From Amycolatopsis sp. NBC_01488 (lineage in GTDB: Bacteria; Actinomycetota; Actinomycetes; Mycobacteriales; Pseudonocardiaceae), in contig NZ_CP109434.1 in the NCBI RefSeq assembly GCF_036227105.1, positions 687,001-751,000 on the forward strand: a stretch of DNA of 64,000 nt, written 5' to 3'. This document shows, piece by piece, positions 18,109-27,694 of the stretch (positions are counted from its first letter, which is position 1; each line of letters begins with the position of its first letter). The notes beneath the pieces are model-generated. The model made no database searches and had not been told where the DNA came from. It worked only from the letters and a program-made list of their open reading frames with translations. The translations under genes were made by a program, and so were the position numbers.

Positions 18109-18921
18109 ATGAGCGACGGCAGGTGGTTCGACGGCTGGTCGCCTTGGCCGGAGCTGGCCGGGCTGGCCGCGGCCGGACGTTCCCTGCTCCCGAACGTCCC
18201 GGTCACGCCGGCCGCCCTCGTGCGCACCGTCACCGAACAGCTCGTCGGGCGCAGGCTGACTGCCAAGGTCGACGGCCGTGACGTCGGCCTGACCCTCACC
18301 GAGCTCGACTACCCGGCCGACAGCCTCCGGCTGGCCACCGGCCGCGTCGGCGACGTCCGGATCGTCGCCGAGGACGTCGACTGGCCCGAGCCCGAAGGCG
18401 GCAGCATTCCGCTGCGCCGCGTCACCGTGCTCGCCGAGGACGTCCGCCTCCGCTCGCTGCCCACCCCGGCCGCCAAGCCCGCCCGCGTCGAACTGCGGAT
18501 TGCCGTGTCCGCGGACGTGCTGCGGGAACGGGTGGCGAAAGTCCGCCCCGGGATCGTCGCGGCCCCGGCCGACAGCGGGCTGCTCCAGATCCACTGGGCC
18601 AAGAAGCCGCAGTGGGGCCACCTGACTCTGGAAGCCCGAGTCGAGGACGACGCCGTGGTGCTCGAACCGCGGAACCTCCACATCGGACAGCGGAAACTCC
18701 GGCCACCGAAGCGCTTCCGGCCCATCGTGCTGCCCCTGCCGGAGCTGCCGCCGGGGATAAAGCTGACGAAAGTCGAGCCACGGCAGGACGAACTCGTGCT
18801 GCACACAGTGGCGGAGGAATGGCCGGAACGGCTTTCCCGCATTCCGCTCGCCGACCTGCTGAGCTGGCTGACGACCGCCGCGATGACACTGACCCTGCCG
18901 AACCTCGGTACCCGTTCATGA
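18109..18921 (+). CDS. LmeA-like DUF2993 phospholipid-binding protein
   Basis: The product has 270 residues from the ATG at 18109. The chain has the DUF2993 pattern of beta-rich repeats (VRTVTEQLVGRRLTAKVDGR, LTELDYPADSLRL, and ELRIAVSADVLRERVAKVRP with GLLQIHW). Mycobacterial LmeA, the named member, is a periplasmic phospholipid-binding protein that acts in lipomannan elongation. Here no signal peptide is visible, so the location is uncertain. It appears monocistronic. Confidence 0.75.
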   Translation: MSDGRWFDGWSPWPELAGLAAAGRSLLPNVPVTPAALVRTVTEQLVGRRLTAKVDGRDVGLTLTELDYPADSLRLATGRVGDVRIVAEDVDWPEPEGGSIPLRRVTVLAEDVRLRSLPTPAAKPARVELRIAVSADVLRERVAKVRPGIVAAPADSGLLQIHWAKKPQWGHLTLEARVEDDAVVLEPRNLHIGQRKLRPPKRFRPIVLPLPELPPGIKLTKVEPRQDELVLHTVAEEWPERLSRIPLADLLSWLTTAAMTLTLPNLGTRS

Positions 18922-18956
18922 CCCCTCCTCGATGAGCCGGACACCGAAAACGCTAC

Positions 18957-18972
18957 TAGAACGCCTGTTCGA
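18957..18972. promoter_or_regulatory. SOS-box-like sequence (possible LexA site)
   Basis: TAGAACGCCTGTTCGA differs at one base from the actinobacterial LexA consensus TCGAAC-N4-GTTCGA. It lies in the short gap between convergent genes with no gene start beside it, so it may be fortuitous. Confidence 0.3.
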
Positions 18973-19016
18973 ACGTCATCACTCACAAGGGTGGAGACAC
19001 GGCGGAACGAGCGGTG

Positions 19017-20510
19017 TCAGGTCGCCGGGAACCAGGCCCCGGACGCCCATTCCGTGTCGCCCCAGGCTTTCCGCTCGTCGGAGCGGGGATCGAGCGCCAG
19101 ATCCGTGTCTTCCCGGAAGACCAGCACTGGCCGCAGTTCCGGGCCGTACGGCGGCCATTCGGGACCGTCGGCGTCTGCGACGCCGTCCCGGACGAAGCGC
19201 ACCCAGGCGCGGTGGATCAGCAGCGCCGCGCGCTCGCGCTTCGGGTTCACCTGGGTCGCCTCCGCGAACAACGGCAGCGGGGTCTTCCACGCCATGGTCG
19301 TCTCGGTGCCGTGGCCGCCGTCGAGTTGCTCGGGAACGCCGGGCGCGGCGATGTCGATGCGGTAGCGGTACACGGGCGCGTGCGCGGACTGCGCGTCGGC
19401 CAGCCGCTGTGTCGGGATGCCGTAGCGTTCGTCGCCCATCGCGGCGATCTTCGCGGACTTCAGGTCGGGGACGCGGCGAAGGTACGTCTCGAGAAGGTGC
19501 GAAGCGCCTTCCGCGCCAAGGATTTCCGAGAGGACACCCTGAGCGGGCGCGGTCGCGACGTCGTCGCCGAGCATCAGCGCGTACGTGCTGCCCTCGTTGC
19601 TGTTGCAGCCGACCAGCAGCGGGATCCCGGCCGCGCTCCCCCGGCGGATCGGCTCGATCGGGACCTCGGGCAGCACGCAGGGATGCAGCGTCGGACGCCA
19701 CAGCCACAGTGCCTGGAAGCCGGTGAGGATCCGTTCCTGCGCCTCGACGAACTCCTTGGCCGGCAACGCCCGCAACGCGTCGACGTCGTCGCAGCCGACC
19801 TCGTCGAGGAGCCGCCGCGCCAGCGCCGTGCCGGCCTCCGGCGTCGCGACGTGGTCAGCGCCGCCGCTGCTGCTGATCGCCTGCGCGAACAGGCCCTTGC
19901 CGAGCGGGCTGCCCATCAGGTTCCCGACGCTCTTCGCGCCCGCCGAGACGCCGTAGACGGTGATCCGCGTGGGATCGCCACCGAACGCGGAGACGTTGCG
20001 GCGCACCCACTTCAACGCCTCGACCTGGTCGAGGAACCCGCACACCCCGGCGTCCACTTCGGACTCGCCGAAGATCCCGGCGAGGTGCAGGAAGCCGAGC
20101 GAGCCGAGGCGGTAGTTGATCGTGACGACGACGATCCCGGCGCGCGCGAACTCGTCGCCGTCGCCGAGCTGCTCGCCGTGGCCGACGCGGTACCCGCCGC
20201 CGTGCAGCCAGAACAGGACCGGCCAGCCGCCCTCGGGCACGGGTCCCTCGGGCGCGCAGACGTTGAGGTACAGGCAGTCCTCGTCGCAGACGGCGGCCGG
20301 GTTCATCGGGTCCGGCGGCTGCATCGCGTGCGGCCCGTACTCGGTCGCGACGTGCACGCCACCGGACAGGGCAGGCGGCCGCGGCGCCTTCCACCGCAGC
20401 TCGCCGACCGGCGGCCGGGCGTACGGAATCCCGCGCCAGACGCGGACGCCGTCGCCCGCCAGCCCCACCAGCGCCCCGAGCTCGGTCGTGACCGTCGGGA
20501 CGGAAGCCAT
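19017..20510 (-). CDS. Type-B carboxylesterase/lipase
   Basis: The product has 497 residues. The oxyanion-hole motif LFWLHGGGY (about 102) and the nucleophile motif GVSAGAKSVG (about 190; usually GESAG) mark the alpha/beta-hydrolase type-B family, with the acid in NSNEGSTYAL and the His in GGHGTET. No signal peptide is seen. The ATG at 20510 overlaps the kinase stop (TGATG), so it is the last gene of the redox-signalling operon. The substrate is unknown. Confidence 0.88.
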   Translation of the reverse strand: MASVPTVTTELGALVGLAGDGVRVWRGIPYARPPVGELRWKAPRPPALSGGVHVATEYGPHAMQPPDPMNPAAVCDEDCLYLNVCAPEGPVPEGGWPVLFWLHGGGYRVGHGEQLGDGDEFARAGIVVVTINYRLGSLGFLHLAGIFGESEVDAGVCGFLDQVEALKWVRRNVSAFGGDPTRITVYGVSAGAKSVGNLMGSPLGKGLFAQAISSSGGADHVATPEAGTALARRLLDEVGCDDVDALRALPAKEFVEAQERILTGFQALWLWRPTLHPCVLPEVPIEPIRRGSAAGIPLLVGCNSNEGSTYALMLGDDVATAPAQGVLSEILGAEGASHLLETYLRRVPDLKSAKIAAMGDERYGIPTQRLADAQSAHAPVYRYRIDIAAPGVPEQLDGGHGTETTMAWKTPLPLFAEATQVNPKRERAALLIHRAWVRFVRDGVADADGPEWPPYGPELRPVLVFREDTDLALDPRSDERKAWGDTEWASGAWFPAT

Positions 20511-21931
20511 CAGAGCGAGGCCTGCTCGACCGTCGGCAGGCAGACCTCGAACCGGGTGTTCCCGGGCTCCGACTCGACGCGCAGGTCGCCCTGGTGGCGT
20601 TCGACGACGATCTTCCACGAGATGTCCAGGCCCAGCCCGGTGCCCTCGCCGACCGGCTTCGTCGTGAAGAACGGCTCGAAGATCCGCGGCTTGATGTCCG
20701 CGGGGATGCCGGGACCGGTGTCGCCGATTTCGACGCGGATCTGGTCGTCGACGCGCCAGGTGCGCAGCGTCAGCGTGCCATCGCCGGCCATCGCGCCGAG
20801 GGCGTTGTCGATGATGTTCGTCCAGACCTGGTTCAGCTCCGCCGGGTACGCCGGGATCTTCGGCAGGCTCCGGTCGTACTCCTTGACGACGCGGATCCCG
20901 CTGCCGACCTTGCCGGACAGCATCACGAGCGTGGAGTCGAGGCCGTCGTGGACGTCGACCCACTGGTGCGGCGCCCGGTCCATCTGCGAGTACTGCTTGG
21001 CCTTGCCGACCAGCGCGGAGATGCGCGTGGTGGAGTCCTCGATCTCGCCCATCAGCATCTCGGTTTCGAGCGCGTAGGCGAGCCAGCGGACGGCGCCGTC
21101 CATGAAGGTGTCGCCGACCTGCTCGAGCACGTTGTCCAGGTCCACCGTGGTCAGCCCCGCGCGGACGTAGATGTCGGCGAGGTCCCAGCCGCCGTCGATG
21201 TCGTGGTCGTCGAACCAGTCGGTGATCTCGTCCTCGCGGTCGGCCTGCTGCATCGCGGTCAGCTTCTCCGCCTGCGCGACCTGCTTGACCAGGCGTTCCT
21301 GGACGTCGATGAGCTGGTAGAGCAGCTCCGGTTCGATGTCCTTCTTGGCCAGGAAGGCGAGCTTGTGCCGCATCCCGGCGACGCGTTCGCGCAGGGCGGA
21401 CGTCGCCCGGACGGCGGCCGCGGCCGGGTTGTTCAGCTCGTGCGTCAGGCCGGCCGACAGCTCGCCCAGCGCCAGCAGCCGGCGGCGCGAGCCGATCACC
21501 GTGTCGGTGTTGCGCCAGCCGAGGTACATGCCCTCGAGCAGGTGCGTCGCCATCGGGAACCACTTGCGGAACTCGACGGAAAACTCCTTCGACGGCAACG
21601 CGAGCAGCGTGACGTCCGACAGCGCCCGCACTGTCGCGCCGTAGCGGTGGTCGTCGTCCTGGTGCACGAAGAACTGCGTCGCGCCGAAGTAGGCGCCGCG
21701 CTGGTCGGACCGGTTGGTCTCCACCTCGGTGCCGCTGACCAGGCGCGTCATCCGGATCGCGCCGGCGAGCAGGACGTAGAAGCAGGTCGCCTCGCCGCCC
21801 TCGCTGATGACGGTGGAGTCGCCCTCGTACTCCTGGAGCACGGCGTTGGCGGCCACCCAGTCGAGCTGGTCTTCGGAAAGGTGTTCGAAAAGGAAGAGCC
21901 CGCGAAGCTCTTCCCGCGGCAGTGCGCTCAT
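20510..21931 (-). CDS. Soluble histidine kinase with N-terminal cyclic-nucleotide-binding-like domain
   Basis: The product has 473 residues. The CNB-fold domain occupies about 10-130 (LFLFEHLSEDQLDWVAANAV, then VLLAGAIRMTR). The H-box is LSAGLTHELNNPAAAAVRA (about 163). The ATPase domain shows N-box NQVWTNIIDNALG, G1 DTGPGIP, F PFFTTK and G2 GTGLGLDIS. No membrane segment is present. The start overlaps the receiver-TrxR gene (ATGA), so the kinase is made with its likely receiver partner. The ligand of the CNB domain is unknown. Confidence 0.9.
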   Translation of the reverse strand: MSALPREELRGLFLFEHLSEDQLDWVAANAVLQEYEGDSTVISEGGEATCFYVLLAGAIRMTRLVSGTEVETNRSDQRGAYFGATQFFVHQDDDHRYGATVRALSDVTLLALPSKEFSVEFRKWFPMATHLLEGMYLGWRNTDTVIGSRRRLLALGELSAGLTHELNNPAAAAVRATSALRERVAGMRHKLAFLAKKDIEPELLYQLIDVQERLVKQVAQAEKLTAMQQADREDEITDWFDDHDIDGGWDLADIYVRAGLTTVDLDNVLEQVGDTFMDGAVRWLAYALETEMLMGEIEDSTTRISALVGKAKQYSQMDRAPHQWVDVHDGLDSTLVMLSGKVGSGIRVVKEYDRSLPKIPAYPAELNQVWTNIIDNALGAMAGDGTLTLRTWRVDDQIRVEIGDTGPGIPADIKPRIFEPFFTTKPVGEGTGLGLDISWKIVVERHQGDLRVESEPGNTRFEVCLPTVEQASL

Positions 21932-23580
21932 TGTTCCTCCAGGTACCGGTGTACCAGCGTCACGGCCATCGCGCCCTCGCCGACCGCGGAGGCCACCCGC
22001 TTGACCGACTGGGACCGCACGTCACCGGCCACGAACACGCCGGGAATCGACGACTCGAGGTAGTACGGATCACGGTCGAGCGACCAGCCCGCCGGCCGCT
22101 GCCCGCCGGCCAGCAGGTCCGGGCCCGTGCAGACGAAGCCGTGGTCGTCACGGTGGATGCCGTCGCCGAGCCAGTCGGTGCGCGGGGCGGCGCCGATGAA
22201 GATGAACAGGTGCCCGGTGTCGACGGTCTCGGTGACGCCGTTCTCGCACAGCGTGAGCCGCTCGAGGTGGCCGTCGCCGTGGGCCTGCTTGACCGTGGTG
22301 TGCGTGCGGACGTGGATGTTCTCGATGCCGGCGATCTGCTCGATCAGGTAGTGCGACATCGACGCCTCGAGCGACTCGCCGCGGACGAGGATCGTGACGT
22401 CGCTGGCGTGCCGGGAGAAGAACACCGCGGCCTGCCCGGCGGAGTTGGCGCCGCCGACGATGTAGACGTGCTCGCCCTTGCACTCGGGTGCCTCGGTCGC
22501 GGCCGAGCCGTAGTAGACGCCGCGTCCGGACAGCTCCTCGATGCCGTCGGCCTGCAGGGCCCGGTAGGTGACGCCGCTGGCGAGGATCACCGAGTGCGCG
22601 GCGATCTCGCTGCCGTCGCCGAAGGTGACGACCCGGGACGAGCCGCGTGCTTCGAGGCCGACGACGTCGCGGGCGGTCAGCACCTCGGCGCCGAACTTCT
22701 GGGCCTGGCGCCGCGCCCGGTCGGTCAGCTGGGCGCCGGAGACGCCGTCCGGGAAGCCGAGGTAGTTCTCGATGCGCGAACTGGTGCCGGCCTGGCCGCC
22801 GGTGGCCTTCTTCTCGACGAGCACCGTGCGCAGGCCCTCGGACGCGCCGTACACCGCGGCGCCGAGGCCGGCCGGGCCGCCGCCGATCACGACGAGGTCG
22901 TAGAACTCCTGCGCCGGGCGCGTCGACAAACCGACCGCGTCGGCGATCTCGCCGCCGGAGGGGTTCTTGAGGACGGTGCCGTCCGGGGTGACGACGACCG
23001 GGATGTCCTTTTCGGTGGCCTCCGCGGCCTGCAGGATCCGGCAGCCTTCGTCGTCGTCGACGGAGAACCAGCGGTACGGCACGGCGTTGCGGGCCAGGAA
23101 GTCGCGCATCTGGAACGACGGCGAGTTGTACCGGTGGCCGATGAGCTTGACCTCCTCGACCGGCCGGTCGCCGACCGCCTTCCAGGTCTCGACCAGCGCG
23201 TCGATCACCGGGTAGAGCTTCTCCTCCGGCGGGTCCCACGGCTTGAGCAGGTAGTGGTCGACGTCGACGACGTTGATCGCCTGGATCGCGGCGTCGGTGT
23301 CGGCGTAGGCGGTCAGCAGGGCGCGCCGGGCGTGCGGGAACAGGTCCATCGCCTTCTCGAGGAAGGCGATGCCGTCCATCTGCGGCATCCGGTAGTCGGC
23401 GAGGATGGCCGCGACGGCGTCGCCGCGCAGCTTGATCTCGCGCAGCGCGTCGAGGGCGTCCGCACCGGAGTCGGCGCGGATGACGCGGTAGTCCTTCCCG
23501 TAGCGGCGCCGCAGGTCTCGGGCGACCGAGCGGGACACGGCGGGATCGTCGTCGACGGTCATCAGGATCGGCTGGCTCAC
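21928..23580 (-). CDS. Response-regulator receiver fused to a thioredoxin-reductase-like flavoprotein
   Basis: The product has 550 residues. The N-terminal receiver domain (about 1-125) has acidic residues VDDDP, phospho-acceptor ADYRMPQMDG and Lys in LLKPWDPPEE. A thioredoxin-like segment follows at about 135-215 (VKLIGHRYNSPSFQMRDFLA, then IPVVVTPDGTVLKNPS). The C-terminal flavoprotein begins VVIGGGPAGLGAAVY (about 235) with the second dinucleotide motif VYIVGGANSAGQAA. The redox CxxC of classical TrxR is absent; YYGSAATEAPECKG is found in its place. It may couple two-component signalling to NAD(P)H/FAD redox state. Confidence 0.88.
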   Translation of the reverse strand: MSQPILMTVDDDPAVSRSVARDLRRRYGKDYRVIRADSGADALDALREIKLRGDAVAAILADYRMPQMDGIAFLEKAMDLFPHARRALLTAYADTDAAIQAINVVDVDHYLLKPWDPPEEKLYPVIDALVETWKAVGDRPVEEVKLIGHRYNSPSFQMRDFLARNAVPYRWFSVDDDEGCRILQAAEATEKDIPVVVTPDGTVLKNPSGGEIADAVGLSTRPAQEFYDLVVIGGGPAGLGAAVYGASEGLRTVLVEKKATGGQAGTSSRIENYLGFPDGVSGAQLTDRARRQAQKFGAEVLTARDVVGLEARGSSRVVTFGDGSEIAAHSVILASGVTYRALQADGIEELSGRGVYYGSAATEAPECKGEHVYIVGGANSAGQAAVFFSRHASDVTILVRGESLEASMSHYLIEQIAGIENIHVRTHTTVKQAHGDGHLERLTLCENGVTETVDTGHLFIFIGAAPRTDWLGDGIHRDDHGFVCTGPDLLAGGQRPAGWSLDRDPYYLESSIPGVFVAGDVRSQSVKRVASAVGEGAMAVTLVHRYLEEQ

Positions 23581-23589
23581 GAATGCAGC

Positions 23590-24516
23590 CTACGGCGCCC
23601 GATGCCCGGCTGGGGAGGACCGCCGTTTCGGGACCTGGACCCGCTCCAGGTCCGCGGCCACCACGATTTCGCCGTCGAACTCGGCTTTGGCTTCGTCCAG
23701 GAAGCGCGCGGGGTCGGGGTAGCGCTGCGAGAAGTGGGTCAGCACGAGCTGCCGGACGCCGGACTCGGCGGCCACGCGCGCGGCCTGCTGGGCGGTCAGG
23801 GGCCCGAAGTCGCGGGCAAGGCGGGTGTCCTCGGCGAGGAAGGTCGACTCGATCACGAGCATGTCGGCGTTTTCGCTGAGGGCGTACACGGCGTCGCACA
23901 GGCGGGTGTCCATGACGAACGCGAACCGCTGCCCCGGCCGGTGGATGCTGACGTCTTCCAGGCGGGTGGGCCCGAGCCGGCCTTCTCGCTGCAGCTTGCC
24001 GACGTCCGGGCCGCTGATGCCGTGCTCGCGCAGCCGCTCGGGCAACATGGTGCGGCCATCCGGCTCGACCAGGCGGTAGCCGAACGCCTCGACGGGGTGG
24101 CTCAGCCGCCGGGCTTCGAGGGCGACCTTCCCGGTGGCGATCGGGCCGTCGGCGGCGATCGGGTGCTCACGCAGGTCAGCGGTCTCGTAGAACGCCGTCG
24201 CGTGCCGCATCCGCTCGAAGTAGTGCGCGCCGGACGCCGGGAAGTGAGCGTGGACCGGGTGCTCGACCTTGTCCAGCGACAGCCGTTGGATCACCCCGGA
24301 GAGGCCAAGGCTGTGGTCGCCGTGGAAGTGCGTGACGCAGATCCGGGTGACGTCCGTGGCGGCGACGCCCGCTCGCAGCATCTGGCGCTGGGTGCCTTCA
24401 CCGGGGTCGAAGAGGATGCCCTCGCCGTCCCACCTCAGGAGGTAGCCGTTCTGGTTGCGGTGGCGCGTGGGCACCTGGCTCGCGGTGCCCAGCACCACCA
24501 GTTCGCGGGTCGACAC
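23590..24516 (-). CDS. rnz: Ribonuclease Z / MBL-fold tRNA 3' endonuclease
   Basis: The product has 308 residues, the usual length for bacterial RNase Z. The zinc motif [13 protein letters not shown] (about 61) is HxHxDH. Later ligands are in [12 protein letters not shown] and [10 protein letters not shown], and [12 protein letters not shown] is typical of tRNase Z. It would cut 3' trailers of tRNA precursors. The GTG start at 24516 is taken from homologue length. The gene ends 9 bases ahead of the receiver-TrxR gene and may share its transcript. Confidence 0.88.
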   Translation of the reverse strand: MSTRELVVLGTASQVPTRHRNQNGYLLRWDGEGILFDPGEGTQRQMLRAGVAATDVTRICVTHFHGDHSLGLSGVIQRLSLDKVEHPVHAHFPASGAHYFERMRHATAFYETADLREHPIAADGPIATGKVALEARRLSHPVEAFGYRLVEPDGRTMLPERLREHGISGPDVGKLQREGRLGPTRLEDVSIHRPGQRFAFVMDTRLCDAVYALSENADMLVIESTFLAEDTRLARDFGPLTAQQAARVAAESGVRQLVLTHFSQRYPDPARFLDEAKAEFDGEIVVAADLERVQVPKRRSSPAGHRAP

Positions 24517-24529
24517 CCCCGCACGCTAC

Positions 24530-25099
24530 TCACGCGGCGGGGGTGGCGTCCCCCAGTTTGCGCAGCCGGAAGGCCAGCACCAGCAGCATGATCCCGTACA
24601 GCAGCGCGTAGATGCCGACGAGCAGCGCGACGCCGAACGCGCCGGCGATCGGGTTGATCACGATGAGGACGCCCGCGATCACCGAGAGCGCGCCCGCCGC
24701 GATGAGGAACGCCTCACCTTGGATCTGCTTGCGCAGCCGGATCGCCGCGGCGATCTCCGCGACGCCCGTGACGATCGCCCACAGGCCGACCAGCAGGGCC
24801 AGGAGCAGAACCGTGATGCCGGGCCAGACCAGGACCAGAATTCCCGCGATGACGCCGAGCGCGCCGAGGATTCCGTAGGCGGCGCGGTGGCCGGTGTCGC
24901 CCGGGCGGAAGGCCTGCATCAGCCCGCCGACGCCGTCGACGATCGCGTACACGCCGTACAGGATCGCCAGGGCGAGCACCGTGACGCCCGGCCAGATCAG
25001 TGCGAAGAGACCGAAGAGCACGGCGAACACGCCGCGGACGGCGGCGATCGGCCACGCCTTGCGGGGTTCGACGACGGAGAACGCTGCGAAGGAGGTCAT
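24530..25099 (-). CDS. HdeD-family (DUF308) membrane protein
   Basis: The product has 189 residues with six hydrophobic helices in three repeated pairs, each with a motif like LVWPGITVLLLALLVGLWAI, followed by a basic tail. This is the DUF308/HdeD fold. HdeD of E. coli is linked to acid resistance at high cell density, but the role in actinobacteria is not established. The ATG at 25099 has GGGAG upstream. It ends close to the rnz start and may lead that operon. Confidence 0.85.
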   Translation of the reverse strand: MTSFAAFSVVEPRKAWPIAAVRGVFAVLFGLFALIWPGVTVLALAILYGVYAIVDGVGGLMQAFRPGDTGHRAAYGILGALGVIAGILVLVWPGITVLLLALLVGLWAIVTGVAEIAAAIRLRKQIQGEAFLIAAGALSVIAGVLIVINPIAGAFGVALLVGIYALLYGIMLLVLAFRLRKLGDATPAA

Positions 25100-25249
25100 C
25101 TGCCGCTCCCGGGATCGTTGGGATCTCAGTATCGCGGCGGTTACCCGCTGTTCGCGCCTCCGAACACCCGTTCAGGGCATTCACCGGCCATTGTGGACTT
25201 GTAAGGACCGGCGTGCGCCGCGGCCGCCACCACGGCGCACGCCGGTTGC

Positions 25250-27439
25250 TCAGGGGTAGCTGACCAGGTCGACCGGCTGGGTGCCGGTCGGGGTCGTGGC
25301 ACCCGTGGTGTTGATGACGTGCGTGATCGTGCCCTGGTAGTTGAGCGACACCGTCACCATGTCGTGGAACTTCACGCCCGGGGTGTTCGGCGCCTCGAAG
25401 GCGTGGGCGCTGGCGACCGAGGGGTTGGTGCTGAAGTAGCAGTAGCTGCCCAGCCCCCACGCCTCGTGGCTGGTGACGTTCGGGCCCACCTTGTAGGCCG
25501 AGTAGCCGTTCGACGACCCGTTCATCCAGGACGCCTGGTTCGGCACGTCGTAGGGCATCTCGTTCTGGAAGAAGTACGTCCGGCCGCCGTTGCCGTTCCA
25601 GACGACCTGCGTCTTCTGGTAGTGCTCGACGAAGAGGCCGTACATCGTCACGTTGTTGCCGTTGACGGTGAGTCCGTTGTCGGCGGTGTTGGTGGTCCAG
25701 CCGACGTAGGCGTTGTTGTCGGCGTGGTCGGCGCGCCAGATCCACATGTGGTCGCCGATCACGTTGTTGCTGTTGACCACCAGGCTGTTCGTCGCCTTGC
25801 CGACGGCGGCGCCGCCGATCCGGAAGAACACGTCGTGCAGCGACGTCGGGTCGGCCGTGTGGTCGGCGGTCGAGCCGGCCGGGCCCACCTGCATGAGAGT
25901 GGCCGAGTTGGTCGTGCCGGCGTCGATCAGCAGGCCGGCGACCTGGACGCCGTCGACGTCGTCGACGTTCATCGCGGTGACGCCGCCGTCCGGCACCAGC
26001 GTGGCGATGCCGAGGCCGAGCACGACGGTGTCCGGCCGGGTGACGTGCAGCGCCTGGCTGAGGTGGTAGACACCGGGCGTGACCAGCAGGTTCTTGCCCG
26101 CGGCGAGCGCGGCGTTCATGTCCGCGGCGGTGGCGCCGGGCTTGGCGATGTAGAACTGGTCGATCGGCAGCGAGGTACCGGGGGCGCTGCCGTTCGCCCA
26201 GGTCGTGCCGGCCGCGTTGGTCTTCACGCCCGGGACGAACACCTGGTAGTTGCCGGCGTTGTCGATGTAGAGGAACGGCTTCTCGCGCACGACCGGCGTC
26301 GTGCCGACGGTCGTGTACGGCGGGCTCGGGAAGGTGTTCGCGGGAGCGCCCTGGACGCCCGCGAAGACCATGTTCCAGTTCGAGCCGTTCCAGCTGCCGA
26401 ACTGCGAGTTGCGCGAGATCCACTGCTGCTGCGAGCCGGAGCGGACCTGGCCGTCGATCTTCGTGTCGGAGATCCAGCCGCCGCTGGCCCAGCCGCCGTC
26501 GTCGAGCTGCAGGTCGCCGCGGACGTGCATCCGGCGGTAGGGCGCGGCCTGGGAGACGGCCCAGCGGTCGGCGCCGCCGGTCGGGTTCACGGACAGGTTT
26601 TCCGCGCCACGCCAGAAGTTCTGCGTCGCGTTCTGCGGCGGGAACCAGTCGGCCTCGACGTGCACGGCGCCGTTGATCGTCACGGCGTCGGGGCTCAGGC
26701 CGAGGCCCAGCACCTGCGTGTAGAAGCCGACGTTGACGTCGTTGGAGTAGGTGCCCGGCTTGAACATCACGGCGTAGCGCTGGCTGCCGAACTGGTTGCG
26801 TTCCTGCTGGCTGAAGATGCTGTCGAGCCGGCTCTGGATCGTCGAGCTCGGCATCGACGGGTCGAAGATCACCACGTTCGGGCCGAGGTCCGGCTGGCCG
26901 GGCTGCGTCGTGCCACCCACGGGGGTCAGTGTGAACGACTGGGCGGCGGTGCCGTTGCAGGAGTACTGCTGGAGCTGGACGGAGTCGGCGGCGGAGGCGC
27001 CCGGGACGTCGAGGCACTTCCCGCTGTTGCGGCTGACGAAGTGGTAGCGGCCACTGCCCTCGTCGACGGCCTGCCACTGCTGGTTGGCCCCGCTCGAGTA
27101 GGTCCACAGCTGGACGAGGCCGCCATCGGCGGTGGAGACGTTCGTGACATCCCAGGCGGCGGCCGGGTTGGTGCGGGCGTTCACCCGGAAGTAGCCGTCA
27201 CCGGTGGACTGGAACTGCCACTGTTGGGAGGCGCTCTGGTTGCAGGAGTACTGCTGCACGACGGTGCCGTTGGCGGTCCCGGCGGCCCGCGCGTCGACGC
27301 ACTTCCCGCTGTTGCCGGCGGTCACGGTGTACCAGCCGTCCGGAGTCGGTGCGGCCTGCGCCACGGTCGCGCTCGTGGTGCCCGCGACCAGGGCGAACGC
27401 CGCGGAGAGCAGCACCATCACCCGCCGTCTCGTCGTCAT
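25250..27439 (-). CDS. Secreted ricin-type lectin + parallel beta-helix protein
   Basis: The product has 729 residues from the ATG at 27439, with AGGAGG five bases upstream. The signal peptide ends near AQAAPTP. A ricin-type beta-trefoil (CBM13-like) with repeated Q-W motifs (SASQQWQF, GANQQWQ, TAAQSFTL) occupies about 30-165. The rest is a large beta-helix domain (ADRWAVSQAAPYRRMHVRGD, then SQQQWISRNSQFGSWNGSNW). Actinobacteria encode many such proteins with vague database names; carbohydrate binding or hydrolysis outside the cell is likely but the substrate is unknown. Confidence 0.82.
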   Translation of the reverse strand: MTTRRRVMVLLSAAFALVAGTTSATVAQAAPTPDGWYTVTAGNSGKCVDARAAGTANGTVVQQYSCNQSASQQWQFQSTGDGYFRVNARTNPAAAWDVTNVSTADGGLVQLWTYSSGANQQWQAVDEGSGRYHFVSRNSGKCLDVPGASAADSVQLQQYSCNGTAAQSFTLTPVGGTTQPGQPDLGPNVVIFDPSMPSSTIQSRLDSIFSQQERNQFGSQRYAVMFKPGTYSNDVNVGFYTQVLGLGLSPDAVTINGAVHVEADWFPPQNATQNFWRGAENLSVNPTGGADRWAVSQAAPYRRMHVRGDLQLDDGGWASGGWISDTKIDGQVRSGSQQQWISRNSQFGSWNGSNWNMVFAGVQGAPANTFPSPPYTTVGTTPVVREKPFLYIDNAGNYQVFVPGVKTNAAGTTWANGSAPGTSLPIDQFYIAKPGATAADMNAALAAGKNLLVTPGVYHLSQALHVTRPDTVVLGLGIATLVPDGGVTAMNVDDVDGVQVAGLLIDAGTTNSATLMQVGPAGSTADHTADPTSLHDVFFRIGGAAVGKATNSLVVNSNNVIGDHMWIWRADHADNNAYVGWTTNTADNGLTVNGNNVTMYGLFVEHYQKTQVVWNGNGGRTYFFQNEMPYDVPNQASWMNGSSNGYSAYKVGPNVTSHEAWGLGSYCYFSTNPSVASAHAFEAPNTPGVKFHDMVTVSLNYQGTITHVINTTGATTPTGTQPVDLVSYP

Positions 27440-27694
27440 CGAAACCTCCTCCGCCGCACCGGGCGGCGTCCGTAGAGCAGGAAACGGCAGAGGCGTGCCC
27501 GGTCTGGGTAGACGCGGCGTAACGGGCGGGGACCTCGGCGTCACAACCGCGCCAAAATGTAACGGCGGCCACAGCCCGAGGTCAATACACGACTAAAAAT
27601 AAGGTGTAAAACCCCAGGTCGGATGGGGTGTGCAGGTGGCAGTCACGCGGAGGCACCCCCCGCGCTCGGGTCATGCCGGGGTCGTGTACGGTAC

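Noticed and set aside
18932..19726. Plus-strand frame after the SOS-like box
   Set aside because: It is antisense to the carboxylesterase, with no ribosome site and no conserved motif.
21922..24591. An 889-codon plus-strand frame across the redox operon
   Set aside because: It is antisense to three well-supported genes and has no recognisable motif.
25319..27475. A 718-codon plus-strand frame antisense to the lectin/beta-helix gene
   Set aside because: Its composition is typical of a shadow frame; the minus-strand gene has a signal peptide, domains and a ribosome site.
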